Shown here piece by piece: positions 8,417-15,306 of a stretch of 64,000 nt of DNA. The notes below the pieces were generated by a model. The model saw only the letters and a list, made by a program, of their open reading frames with translations. It ran no database searches and was not told where the DNA came from. Source of the stretch: VRUE01 sp963747765 (lineage in GTDB: Bacteria > Actinomycetota > Thermoleophilia > Solirubrobacterales > 70-9); NCBI GenBank assembly GCA_963747765.1, contig CAVVGH010000008.1, positions 269,634-333,633 of the forward strand. Reading direction: 5' to 3'. Made by a program: the position numbers and the translations under genes. Positions within the stretch are counted from its first letter, which is position 1. The number at the start of each line of letters is the position of its first letter.

Positions 8417-10519
8417 GTGCCTCAGTACGATGGCCAGATCGACGATCCGGCTCTTTACTCCAACCGAGAGATGTCCTGGCTCGACTTCAACCAGCGGGTC
8501 CTGGAGCTGGCCGAGGACCCGACGGTCCCGCTGCTCGAGCGGGTCAGGTTCTGCGCGATATACGCCTCCAACCTGGATGAGTTCTTCATGGTCCGGGTCG
8601 CTGGGCTGTTCGACCAGCTCGATGCCGGCATCGACGCCCGCGGCCCCGACGGGCTCGCTCCCAGCGAGCAGATCGACGCGATCCAGGCGCGGGTGCTGGA
8701 GCTCGACGGGCGCCTGCACCGCTGCTTCGGCGGCACCCTGCGCCCCGACCTGGAGGAGAACGGGGTGCGCATCGTGTCTCTGGCGGAGGCCAGCGACAGG
8801 GAGCGCCGCGAAATCGACCTGCGCTTCCACGAGCAGGTCTTTCCCGCGCTGACCCCGCTGGTGGTTGGCCTGGGCCGGCCGTTCCCCTACATATCCAACC
8901 TCTCGCTGAGCCTCGGCGTGCTGCTGCGCGATCCCGAGAGCGGCACCGAGATCATCGCTCGCGTCAAGGTGCCGAAGGAGCTGTTGGGCCGCTTCCTGCG
9001 GGTCGGCGAGGACGACAAGGTGTTCGTGCCACTCGAGGAGGCGATTGCCGCAAATCTCGACGCGCTGTTCCCCGGGGCCGAGGTCGTCGACTACGGCTAC
9101 TTCCGGGTCACCCGCGACGCCGACTTCACCGTCTCCGATGAGGCGGACGACCTGCTGCTTGCGGTTCAGGACGAGCTGCGCCGCCGCCGCTTCGGCGAGG
9201 TGGTCAGGCTGGAGGTTGCGGCCGGGATGAACCCGAAGCTGCGCGGCCAGCTGGTCGATGCGCTGCGCCTCGAAGACCGTGAGGTCTACGACATCGACGG
9301 GCTGATCGATCTGGCCGACCTCACCGACGTGGCGGACGTGCCCGGCCACGCCGAGTTGCGCTTCGAGCCGTGGACCCCGGTCACCCAGCCCCGCCTGCAG
9401 GCGCAGGACGAGGAGCCGCTCGACATCTTCGCCGCGATTCGCCAGGGCGACGTCCTCGTCCACCATCCCTACGACTCGTTCGCCACCTCGGTCGAGCGCT
9501 TCGTCGAGCAGGCCGTCGCCGACCCCGACGTGCTCGCGATCAAGCAGACCGTGTACCGGACGAGCGACGACTCGCCCCTGGTTCCGGCGCTCATCCGGGC
9601 CTCCGAACGAGGCAAGCAGGCGGTCTGCATGGTCGAGCTCAAAGCCCGCTTCGACGAGGCGGCCAACATCCACTGGGCGAAGGCGCTCGAGGAGGCCGGA
9701 GTGCACGTCGTCTACGGGATCCCAGGCCTCAAGACACACGTGAAGGCGATCCTCGTCGCCCGCCGGGAGGGCGACCAGGTGCGCGAGTACGTCCACATCG
9801 GCACCGGCAACTACAACCCGACGACGGCGCGGCTCTACACCGACCTGGGCCTGTTTACGGCCGATCCCAAGATCGGCGCCGACGTCGCCGAGATGTTCAA
9901 CTTCCTGACCGGCTATGGCCGCCCCGCGGAGTACCGCAAGGTGCTGGTCTCGCCGACCACGATGCGCGATCGCATCCTCGAGGAGATCGGAGATACGGTG
10001 AGCGCGCAGCGCGCCGGCGAGTCCGCCAGGATCGCTCTGAAGATGAACTCGCTGGTCGACGCGCAGTGCATCGAGGCGCTGTACGCGGCGTCGCAGGCCG
10101 GCGTGCGCGTCGACCTCAACGTGCGGGGAATCTGCTGCCTGCGCCCGGAGGTCCCGGGCGTCTCCGAGAACATCCGCGTCGTCTCGATCGTCGGCAGGTT
10201 CCTCGAGCACTCGCGGGTCTACGCATTCCAGCGGGGGGAGGAGACGCGGGTCCTGACCGGCTCGGCGGACCTCATGCCGCGCAATCTCGAGCACCGGGTC
10301 GAGCTCGTGGTTCCGGTCGAGGACGGGGCGCTGCGGGCGGAGCTGCTGGATGTCCTGGAGCGCTGCTTCGCCGACAACGCGAACGCCTGGGACCTCGGTG
10401 CCGACGGGGTTTGGTCGCGGCGCAGCGCGCCGCCCGAGGAGCGGCGCAGCGTCCAGGGGGAGCTGCGTGAGCGGCACGCGCTGCGCGCTGGAGAGCCGCT
10501 CGCGGTGGCGCCTGGCTGA
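8417..10519 (+). CDS. ppk1: polyphosphate kinase PPK1
   Basis: Reversibly polymerises the gamma-phosphate of ATP into polyphosphate. From GTG 8417 it has 700 residues, normal for PPK1. The N-domain motif NREMSWLDFNQRVLELA is followed by the H-domain and two phospholipase-D-like lobes. The autophosphorylated His equivalent is H441 (KTHVKAI), and the second conserved His is H598 (FLEHSRVYAF). VHIGTGNYNPTTARLYTD is also diagnostic. The start is not backed by a spaced ribosome binding site (GGGAAGG abuts it), but the next ATG would remove the conserved N-terminus. Confidence 0.95.
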   Translation: MPQYDGQIDDPALYSNREMSWLDFNQRVLELAEDPTVPLLERVRFCAIYASNLDEFFMVRVAGLFDQLDAGIDARGPDGLAPSEQIDAIQARVLELDGRLHRCFGGTLRPDLEENGVRIVSLAEASDRERREIDLRFHEQVFPALTPLVVGLGRPFPYISNLSLSLGVLLRDPESGTEIIARVKVPKELLGRFLRVGEDDKVFVPLEEAIAANLDALFPGAEVVDYGYFRVTRDADFTVSDEADDLLLAVQDELRRRRFGEVVRLEVAAGMNPKLRGQLVDALRLEDREVYDIDGLIDLADLTDVADVPGHAELRFEPWTPVTQPRLQAQDEEPLDIFAAIRQGDVLVHHPYDSFATSVERFVEQAVADPDVLAIKQTVYRTSDDSPLVPALIRASERGKQAVCMVELKARFDEAANIHWAKALEEAGVHVVYGIPGLKTHVKAILVARREGDQVREYVHIGTGNYNPTTARLYTDLGLFTADPKIGADVAEMFNFLTGYGRPAEYRKVLVSPTTMRDRILEEIGDTVSAQRAGESARIALKMNSLVDAQCIEALYAASQAGVRVDLNVRGICCLRPEVPGVSENIRVVSIVGRFLEHSRVYAFQRGEETRVLTGSADLMPRNLEHRVELVVPVEDGALRAELLDVLERCFADNANAWDLGADGVWSRRSAPPEERRSVQGELRERHALRAGEPLAVAPG

Positions 10520-10544
10520 CGAACCATCCCGCCGTGACGACCAA

Positions 10545-10550
10545 TAGGAT
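10545..10550 (+). promoter_or_regulatory. -10 element of a leaderless promoter (DUF47-pit)
   Basis: TAGGAT lies six bases before GTG 10557. There is no Shine-Dalgarno sequence, which implies a leaderless transcript for the DUF47-pit pair. Confidence 0.5.
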
Positions 10551-10556
10551 GCGCGC

Positions 10557-11177
10557 GTGGTTCGTCTTTCGCTTCTGCCGCGCGACAGCACTTTCTTCGA
10601 CCTCTTCATAGAAGCCGGTCAGAACACGGTTCACGCGGCACGCCTGCTCGACGAGATGATGCGCGCCTGGCCCGACGACAGTGGCCTCTCGCGCGAGATC
10701 CTCAAGGCCGAGGGAGAGGGCGATCGGATCACCCACGACATCGTCCAGCGGCTCAACTCCACCTTCGTGACGCCGATCGACCGCGAGGACATCTACGGCC
10801 TGGCGACGCAGATGGACGACGTGGTCGACTACACAGAGGAAGCCGCCGACCTGCTCGGCCTCTACAAGATCGAAGCGCCGATGGAGCAGGCGCAGGCGCT
10901 GACCGCCGTGCTGGTCAAGGCCTGCGAGCAGCTGGCCGCGGCGCTCGAGCACCTGCGCGATTTCAAGGACCTCGAGCACTACTGGATCGAGATCCACCGG
11001 CTCGAGAACGACGGCGACCGGATCTCGCGCGACGCGGTCGCCTCGCTGTTCTCCGACGGGATCGACCCGATGGTCGTGATTCGCTGGAAGGACATGTTCG
11101 CCGTGCTCGAGAACGCCATCGACTCGACCGAGACCGCGGCGCAGATTCTCGAGGGCATCGTCATCAAGAACTCGTGA
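10557..11177 (+). CDS. DUF47 PhoU-like Pit accessory protein
   Basis: 206-residue helical protein of the DUF47 (PhoU-like, TIGR00153) family. It shows the acidic metal-binding blocks AEGEGDRITHDIVQRL and RLENDGDRISRDAV and the strand DDVVDYTEEAADLLGLY. Members are usually encoded next to low-affinity PiT phosphate transporters and are thought to regulate them (family knowledge); pit follows here after about 100 bp. Paired with PhoU at 5730, the locus has two PhoU-fold proteins, one for each uptake system. Confidence 0.9.
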   Translation: MVRLSLLPRDSTFFDLFIEAGQNTVHAARLLDEMMRAWPDDSGLSREILKAEGEGDRITHDIVQRLNSTFVTPIDREDIYGLATQMDDVVDYTEEAADLLGLYKIEAPMEQAQALTAVLVKACEQLAAALEHLRDFKDLEHYWIEIHRLENDGDRISRDAVASLFSDGIDPMVVIRWKDMFAVLENAIDSTETAAQILEGIVIKNS

Positions 11178-11274
11178 CGGGCTCAAACGCCGCCATGCCG
11201 CGTTCTCGGTCGCTCACGTGCAGAGCACGCTTCGCCCCCTGCGTCCTTGCCTGGCGGCGTTTGAGCCTCGTCAC
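11174..11274. repeat. long inverted repeat between DUF47 gene and pit
   Basis: Arms 11174-11195 and 11252-11274 are complementary over 22 of 23 positions. The 16-bp core GGCTCAAACGCCGCCA pairs perfectly, and one unpaired base lies in the right arm. The loop is 56 bp. The left arm overlaps the DUF47 stop codon and the right arm ends 11 bp before pit. It could be an attenuator or partial terminator that sets pit expression, or the ends of a small inserted element. Confidence 0.8.
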
Positions 11275-11285
11275 GGAAGCTGGCC

Positions 11286-12383
11286 GTGTCCTCTGACGTC
11301 GTCCTGGTAATCGTCGTCGCCACGGCGCTCGCCTTCGACTTCACCAACGGCTTCCACGACACCGCGAACGTGGTCGCCACGGCGATCTCGACCAGGGCGG
11401 CCCGGCCGCAGGTCGCGATCGGGATTGCGTCGCTGCTCAACTTCCTGGGCGCGTTCATCTCGATCTCGGTGGCGGCGACCGTCGCAAACGACGTCGTAAA
11501 CGCCGATGTGATCACCCCGACGGTCGTCTTCGCGGGACTGATCGGCGCCATCGCCTGGAACCTGATCACCTGGTGGCTCGGGCTGCCGTCCAGCTCCTCG
11601 CACGCCCTGATCGGGGGCGTCGTGGGCTCCGCGGTGGCAGCCGCAGGATTCGACGCCGTGCTCGCGGAAGGGCTGGTCGGCAAGGTGCTGATCCCCGCGG
11701 TGATCGCGCCACTGGTCGCCTTCGTGGTCGCCGGGCTCTGCATTGGGATCGTCTACCGCGTGGTGGGCCGGCAGCGCCCCGGACCGGTGACGCGCGGCTT
11801 CCGCTACGGGCAGATCGTCTCCGGCGGTCTGCTGGCCCTTGCCCACGGCACGAACGACGCGCAGAAGACGATGGGCATAATCACCCTGGCCCTGATCGCC
11901 AACGGCACGCTGGCGGCAAACGCCGACCCGCCGCTCTGGGTGATCGTCACGGCGGCGACGGCAATCGCGCTCGGCACCTACAGCGGCGGTTGGCGGATCA
12001 TTCGCACCACCGGGACGCGGATCATCAAGATGGACTCCGCCCAGGGCTTCTCCGCGCAGGGGGCGGGGGCGGCGGTGATCCTCGCCTCGACCCATTTCGG
12101 CTTTCCGCTGTCGACGACCCACGTGATCAACGGCGGGGTGATGGGAGCCGGCGCCGGTAAGCGTCTCTCCGCGGTGCGCTGGGGGGTCGCGGGAAACATC
12201 GTCGTGGCCTGGCTGCTGACCCTGCCCGCGGCGGCGGTGATCGGCGCAGCCGCCTACGGCCTCAGCACCCTGATCGGGGCCGGGGCCCTGGGTCCGCTGC
12301 TTGTCTCCCTTCTGTTCGTCTCGGTTCTGGCTGCGGCGTTTGTCCGGCGCTCGCAGCGGAGCGCGCCCGTCCCGGCAAGCTGA
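11286..12383 (+). CDS. pit: PiT-family inorganic phosphate transporter
   Basis: Low-affinity, ion-coupled phosphate permease, 365 residues. It has the duplicated PiT signature: DFTNGFHDTANVVAT in the first half and LALAHGTNDAQKTMGI in the second, with about ten transmembrane helices. FPLSTTHVINGGVMGAG is a further family block. Start GTG 11286. Downstream of its DUF47 partner and a long hairpin, it gives the cell a second uptake route beside high-affinity Pst. Confidence 0.95.
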   Translation: MSSDVVLVIVVATALAFDFTNGFHDTANVVATAISTRAARPQVAIGIASLLNFLGAFISISVAATVANDVVNADVITPTVVFAGLIGAIAWNLITWWLGLPSSSSHALIGGVVGSAVAAAGFDAVLAEGLVGKVLIPAVIAPLVAFVVAGLCIGIVYRVVGRQRPGPVTRGFRYGQIVSGGLLALAHGTNDAQKTMGIITLALIANGTLAANADPPLWVIVTAATAIALGTYSGGWRIIRTTGTRIIKMDSAQGFSAQGAGAAVILASTHFGFPLSTTHVINGGVMGAGAGKRLSAVRWGVAGNIVVAWLLTLPAAAVIGAAAYGLSTLIGAGALGPLLVSLLFVSVLAAAFVRRSQRSAPVPAS

Positions 12384-12386
12384 CCG

Positions 12387-12623
12387 ATGGCTGTCATCGT
12401 CCACACCAAGGAACTTGCGCAGACGGCGATCGCCTCCCTGGTGGCGGGCGTGGGGGTGACGTTCGTGTTTTCGCTGGCGATCTGGGGCGCCGTTCGCTTC
12501 GTCGACCTCAACCGCGAACGGCGGCCGGTCGCCGCCGCCGCAGCAGCGGCGCTCGGGGCGCTGGCTCTCGCGGTGACCCTGGCGACGGTCATCGTCGGGA
12601 TCGTCGTGATGACGAGCAAGTAG
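12387..12623 (+). CDS. small two-helix membrane protein
   Basis: 78 residues, ATG 12387, three bases after the pit stop, so almost certainly co-transcribed. Two hydrophobic helices (about 14-37 and 48-75) flank a short basic loop, NRERRP. I do not recognise a named family. Its tight linkage suggests a small subunit or regulator of the Pit transporter, which is inference only. Confidence 0.7.
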   Translation: MAVIVHTKELAQTAIASLVAGVGVTFVFSLAIWGAVRFVDLNRERRPVAAAAAAALGALALAVTLATVIVGIVVMTSK

Positions 12624-12634
12624 CGCAGCAGGCG

Positions 12635-12640
12635 TAAGAT
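12635..12640 (+). promoter_or_regulatory. -10 element of a leaderless promoter
   Basis: TAAGAT ends seven bases before GTG 12648, and no ribosome binding site is present. Confidence 0.5.
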
Positions 12641-12647
12641 TTGTCCC

Positions 12648-13001
12648 GTGCGCACCCTGCGCAATGTCGCAATCGTCATGTTGCTGGCCTTCGCCGTGGC
12701 CTTCGTCCCGGGTGGCGGGAATGCGGCAGCAGCGCTGGTGGCGGCGATGACGATGGGCTTCCTGGCGGCACTCGCCTGGATGCTGTACGTGCTGAGTCGC
12801 CAGAACCAGCTCACGCTGGCGACCCTGAGCGACGGTCGCCGGGCGATTCTCTACGGTGCGCTGGGGTTGATCGCACTGCTGATTGCCGGCAGCGACGAGC
12901 TGCTGTCGAGCGGCGGCGGAACCGTCGCCTGGATCCTTCTGCTCGCCGCCTCGATCGCGGCGATCTGGCGGGTCTGGGTGGAGTCCAACTCCCTCTATTA
13001 G
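12648..13001 (+). CDS. hypothetical multi-pass membrane protein
   Basis: 117 residues from GTG 12648. Four hydrophobic stretches are visible (about 5-22, 26-49, 67-82 and 92-107), with the short loops SRQNQLTLATLSDGRR and SDELLSSGGG between them. No catalytic motif or named family is recognised. It is transcribed from its own leaderless promoter and stands between the phosphate block and the pilin-like genes, so its context does not fix a function. Confidence 0.7.
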   Translation: MRTLRNVAIVMLLAFAVAFVPGGGNAAAALVAAMTMGFLAALAWMLYVLSRQNQLTLATLSDGRRAILYGALGLIALLIAGSDELLSSGGGTVAWILLLAASIAAIWRVWVESNSLY

Positions 13002-13025
13002 CGGGTTTGGCACGGAGCTGTGACT

Positions 13026-13061
13026 GAATTGTTCGCTTGAGCGCACCATGCGTGCGCCGGC
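13026..13061 (+). promoter_or_regulatory. conserved element upstream of the TadE-like operon
   Basis: GAATTGTTCGCTTGAGCGCACC followed by a GTGCG..CCGGC block closely matches 15253-15289. In both places the element starts exactly 54 bp before the start codon of a pilin-like gene. This fits a shared promoter or operator, possibly for an alternative sigma factor (inference). Confidence 0.6.
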
Positions 13062-13079
13062 GAGTGGGACGGTCTGGGT

Positions 13080-13436
13080 GTGCCGCCCCAGGCCGTCGAC
13101 AGCACAGTTCGCAGGGAGGCCGGGACCGCCTCGATCGAGTTGATCGCCGTGGTCCCGTTTCTGCTGTTGCTCGTCCTGGTGGCGGCGCAATTCGCGCTTG
13201 CGGGGCAGGCGCTGTGGTCGGCGGGCGTCGCGGCGCGAGCGGGGGCGAGGGCGGCGCTGGTCGGCGGCAATGCCGGCCGTGCAGCGCGGCGGGCGCTGCC
13301 CCCGTCGATGCGCGCCGGGGCGCAGGTGAGCGATCGCGGCTCCGTATCGGTGCGAGTCCCGGTGCCCCGCCTGGTGCCCGGACTGCCGCGACTCATGGTT
13401 GGCGCCAGGACCGAGCTGGACGGTGGCAATGGATGA
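13080..13436 (+). CDS. TadE-like pilin-related protein
   Basis: 118 residues from GTG 13080. A short basic N-terminus leads into the class III prepilin-like segment EAGTASIELIAVVPFLLLLVL, with the conserved Glu inside a single long hydrophobic helix; this is the TadE pattern. The rest is a small extracytoplasmic domain. TadE/F proteins are pseudopilins of the Tad (Flp pilus) secretion system (family knowledge). The gene overlaps the next one by eight bases. No TadA ATPase or prepilin peptidase lies in the window, so the core machine would be elsewhere. Confidence 0.75.
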   Translation: MPPQAVDSTVRREAGTASIELIAVVPFLLLLVLVAAQFALAGQALWSAGVAARAGARAALVGGNAGRAARRALPPSMRAGAQVSDRGSVSVRVPVPRLVPGLPRLMVGARTELDGGNG

Positions 13437-13755
13437 GCGCGGGCAGGCGTCGGTCGAGCTGGTCGCCGCGGTTCCCGCGCTGCTCCTGGCCGGCCTTCTG
13501 GCGCTGCAACTGCTGGCCGCCGGCTACGCGCTGACCCTGGCCGACGGCGCGGCCGAGGCCGGCGCGCTGGCGCTGGCCGCGGGACGCCCCGCGGAGCGCG
13601 CGGTGCGTCGTTCGCTGCCCGGCTGGGCGGAGGGCGAGGTCGACGTCTCGGTGCAAGGCGGACGGGTCACCGTGCGCCTGCGGCCGCCCTCGCCGTTCGG
13701 TGCGATCGCCGAGCGCCTGGCGGTCACCTCCACGGCTGCCGCGAGGCCGCGATGA
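13429..13755 (+). CDS. second TadE/TadF-like pilin-related protein
   Basis: 108 residues from ATG 13429. The N-terminus MDERGQASVELVAAVPALL again has the G-x-x-x-x-E arrangement just inside one hydrophobic helix, typical of TadE/F. The remaining domain is alanine-rich with a short beta segment (DVSVQGGRVTVRLR). It overlaps the preceding gene by eight bases and the following one by four (ATGA), so all three are translationally coupled. Confidence 0.72.
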   Translation: MDERGQASVELVAAVPALLLAGLLALQLLAAGYALTLADGAAEAGALALAAGRPAERAVRRSLPGWAEGEVDVSVQGGRVTVRLRPPSPFGAIAERLAVTSTAAARPR

Positions 13756-14411
13756 CGGCGATCCTGGTCACCCGCGTGGGCACCGCGGCGGGCTCCAGGG
13801 CCACGGCCGCGGCGCTCGCCTGCGCTCGGTCTGAACCACACTGCGCCGGTCTTCTGATCGAGCTGGGGGCGCGACGGGCGCCCCGCCCAACCCTGGTCGC
13901 GTCGGCCGCTGCCCGCGCCCTCGAGGAAAGGCTGGCGGTTCACCTGCCCGAGGCCGGGGTTGCCGCGCGTGGCTCGGCCTGTCACCTGGCGCTTCCCGCG
14001 GGCAGCGACGGCATCCAGGCCCTCGCGGCCGCGCTGCCGATGGTCGACGATTCGATCGCCGCGGTCCACCTGCCGCCCGGGCTCCTCCAGGACGCTCTCG
14101 ACGAGTCGCCGCGACGGGTGCGGGGAGTTCTGCTCCGCGCGGACCTCGCCGCCGATCGCGCTCTCACGGCGCTCGTGGCGCGCGACGCGAGGGAACGCGG
14201 CCTGCGCTTGGCGGTCCTCAAGGAGCCGCTTGGCTGGCTCGCGTCCCGCCTGGCTCTGGCAGGCCTGCCGCCGGCCGGCTCGAACGGTGGCCTTCCCAAG
14301 CCGCTCTGCGAGCGGCTGCTTGGAGAGGGCGGTCCGGTCCCCACCCAGCCGCAGGACGCCGGGCCCGACGCCGAGGCGGCCGTCCAGCCCCGGATACAGT
14401 TCCGGTTGTGA
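13752..14411 (+). CDS. degenerate MinD/TadZ-like protein without Walker A
   Basis: 219 residues, no firm family. The N-terminus MTAILVTRVGTAAGSRATAA has the position and hydrophobic pattern of a MinD/ParA-like deviant P-loop, but the GKT/GKS lysine is absent (GSRAT). TadZ/CpaE proteins of Tad loci are ATPase-like and often degenerate, so a TadZ-like localisation role is plausible from the two pilin-like genes upstream. That is inference; a different Rossmann-like fold is possible. The stop overlaps the next start (GTGA). Confidence 0.5.
   Translation: MTAILVTRVGTAAGSRATAAALACARSEPHCAGLLIELGARRAPRPTLVASAAARALEERLAVHLPEAGVAARGSACHLALPAGSDGIQALAAALPMVDDSIAAVHLPPGLLQDALDESPRRVRGVLLRADLAADRALTALVARDARERGLRLAVLKEPLGWLASRLALAGLPPAGSNGGLPKPLCERLLGEGGPVPTQPQDAGPDAEAAVQPRIQFRL
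14395..14400 (+). promoter_or_regulatory. -10 element of a leaderless promoter inside the upstream gene
   Basis: TACAGT ends seven bases before GTG 14408. It could give the methyltransferase an internal leaderless transcript in addition to operon read-through. Confidence 0.45.
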
Positions 14412-15226
14412 GCACTTCTGCGACCGCCGCTCCATCGCCGGCTGCGATCGAGGCGACCCTTGCGCTGCTCCGGCCGGCGAGTCGGGAGCCGCGGCCGCCG
14501 GTCGGCGCGGGCTACATCGACCTGCTCGGCGAGCGCAACGCGATCGGGCGCCATCCGGGGCAGCAGATGATGCGCAGCCGGGCGCTGCCGGTGATCTACG
14601 AGCGGCTCTGGCGCCCGTTTGGGGCCCGCCTCCTGATGGGAGCGATCGGCCCGGGCACCGACGAGGAGCATCGCATCGCGCTGCAGATGCTCGACGTGTC
14701 GCGGGGCGATCGGGTGCTCGATGTGGGATGCGGTCCCGGTAACTTCACCCGGGACTTCGCGCGTGCGGCGCCCGACGGGCTGGCGGTTGGCGTCGATGCG
14801 TCGGAGACGATGCTGGCCGCCGCGGTCAAGAACGTGTCTCAAAATCCCCCACGCACGGCTGGCGGGGGCGAACGCCTCGCGTATGTGCGGGCGGACGCAG
14901 CCGCGCTTCCCTTTGCCGAGGGGAGCTTCGATGCGGCCTGCTGCTTTGCCGCGCTCTACCTGATCGACGAGCCGATGAAGGCGATCGAGGAGATCGTCCG
15001 GGTCCTCGCGCCGGGCGGCCGGGTTGCGCTCCTGGCGAGCTGCAACCGCGGGCCGCTGCCCGCCGGCGTCCTGGGCGCCGTGACCCGCCGGCTGGCGGGT
15101 GTGCGGGTCTTCGACCGCGATGAGCTGACCGGCGCGCTTGCGACCAACGGCCTGGTTGGAATCGAGCAGCGCGTCGCCGGTCTTGGGCAGTTCGTGTGGG
15201 CGCGGAAGCCGCCCGCCGCCGGATGA
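14408..15226 (+). CDS. class I SAM-dependent methyltransferase
   Basis: 272 residues. Motif I VLDVGCGPGNFTRDFA and the following acidic strand end (GVDAS) bind S-adenosylmethionine. YVRADAAALPFAEGSFD and CCFAALYLI fit the UbiE/type-11 methyltransferase layout. The first 90 residues form an extra N-terminal region (YIDLLGERNAIG, FGARLLMG) seen in actinobacterial members. The substrate is unknown. The start overlaps the preceding stop by GTGA, and the same start has its own leaderless -10. Confidence 0.85.
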   Translation: MSTSATAAPSPAAIEATLALLRPASREPRPPVGAGYIDLLGERNAIGRHPGQQMMRSRALPVIYERLWRPFGARLLMGAIGPGTDEEHRIALQMLDVSRGDRVLDVGCGPGNFTRDFARAAPDGLAVGVDASETMLAAAVKNVSQNPPRTAGGGERLAYVRADAAALPFAEGSFDAACCFAALYLIDEPMKAIEEIVRVLAPGGRVALLASCNRGPLPAGVLGAVTRRLAGVRVFDRDELTGALATNGLVGIEQRVAGLGQFVWARKPPAAG

Positions 15227-15252
15227 GGTAGCGACCCACCGCGCCTGTCACA

Positions 15253-15289
15253 GAATTGTTCGATTGAGCGCACCACACGTGCGTCCGGC
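15253..15289 (+). promoter_or_regulatory. second copy of the pilin-operon element
   Basis: GAATTGTTCGATTGAGCGCACC plus a CGTGCG.CCGGC tail, 54 bp before ATG 15307; partner of 13026-13061. Differences between the copies are confined to a few bases. Confidence 0.6.
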
Positions 15290-15306
15290 TCCGGCACGCT
15301 GGTCTC

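Noticed and set aside
8399..10609. Very long open frame antisense to ppk1 (and similar ones antisense to pstC, uvrC, gap/pgk, argS, gpmI)
   Set aside because: High-GC third positions keep opposite frames open; these translations are Arg/Gly/Asp-rich without motifs and lie across well-supported genes.
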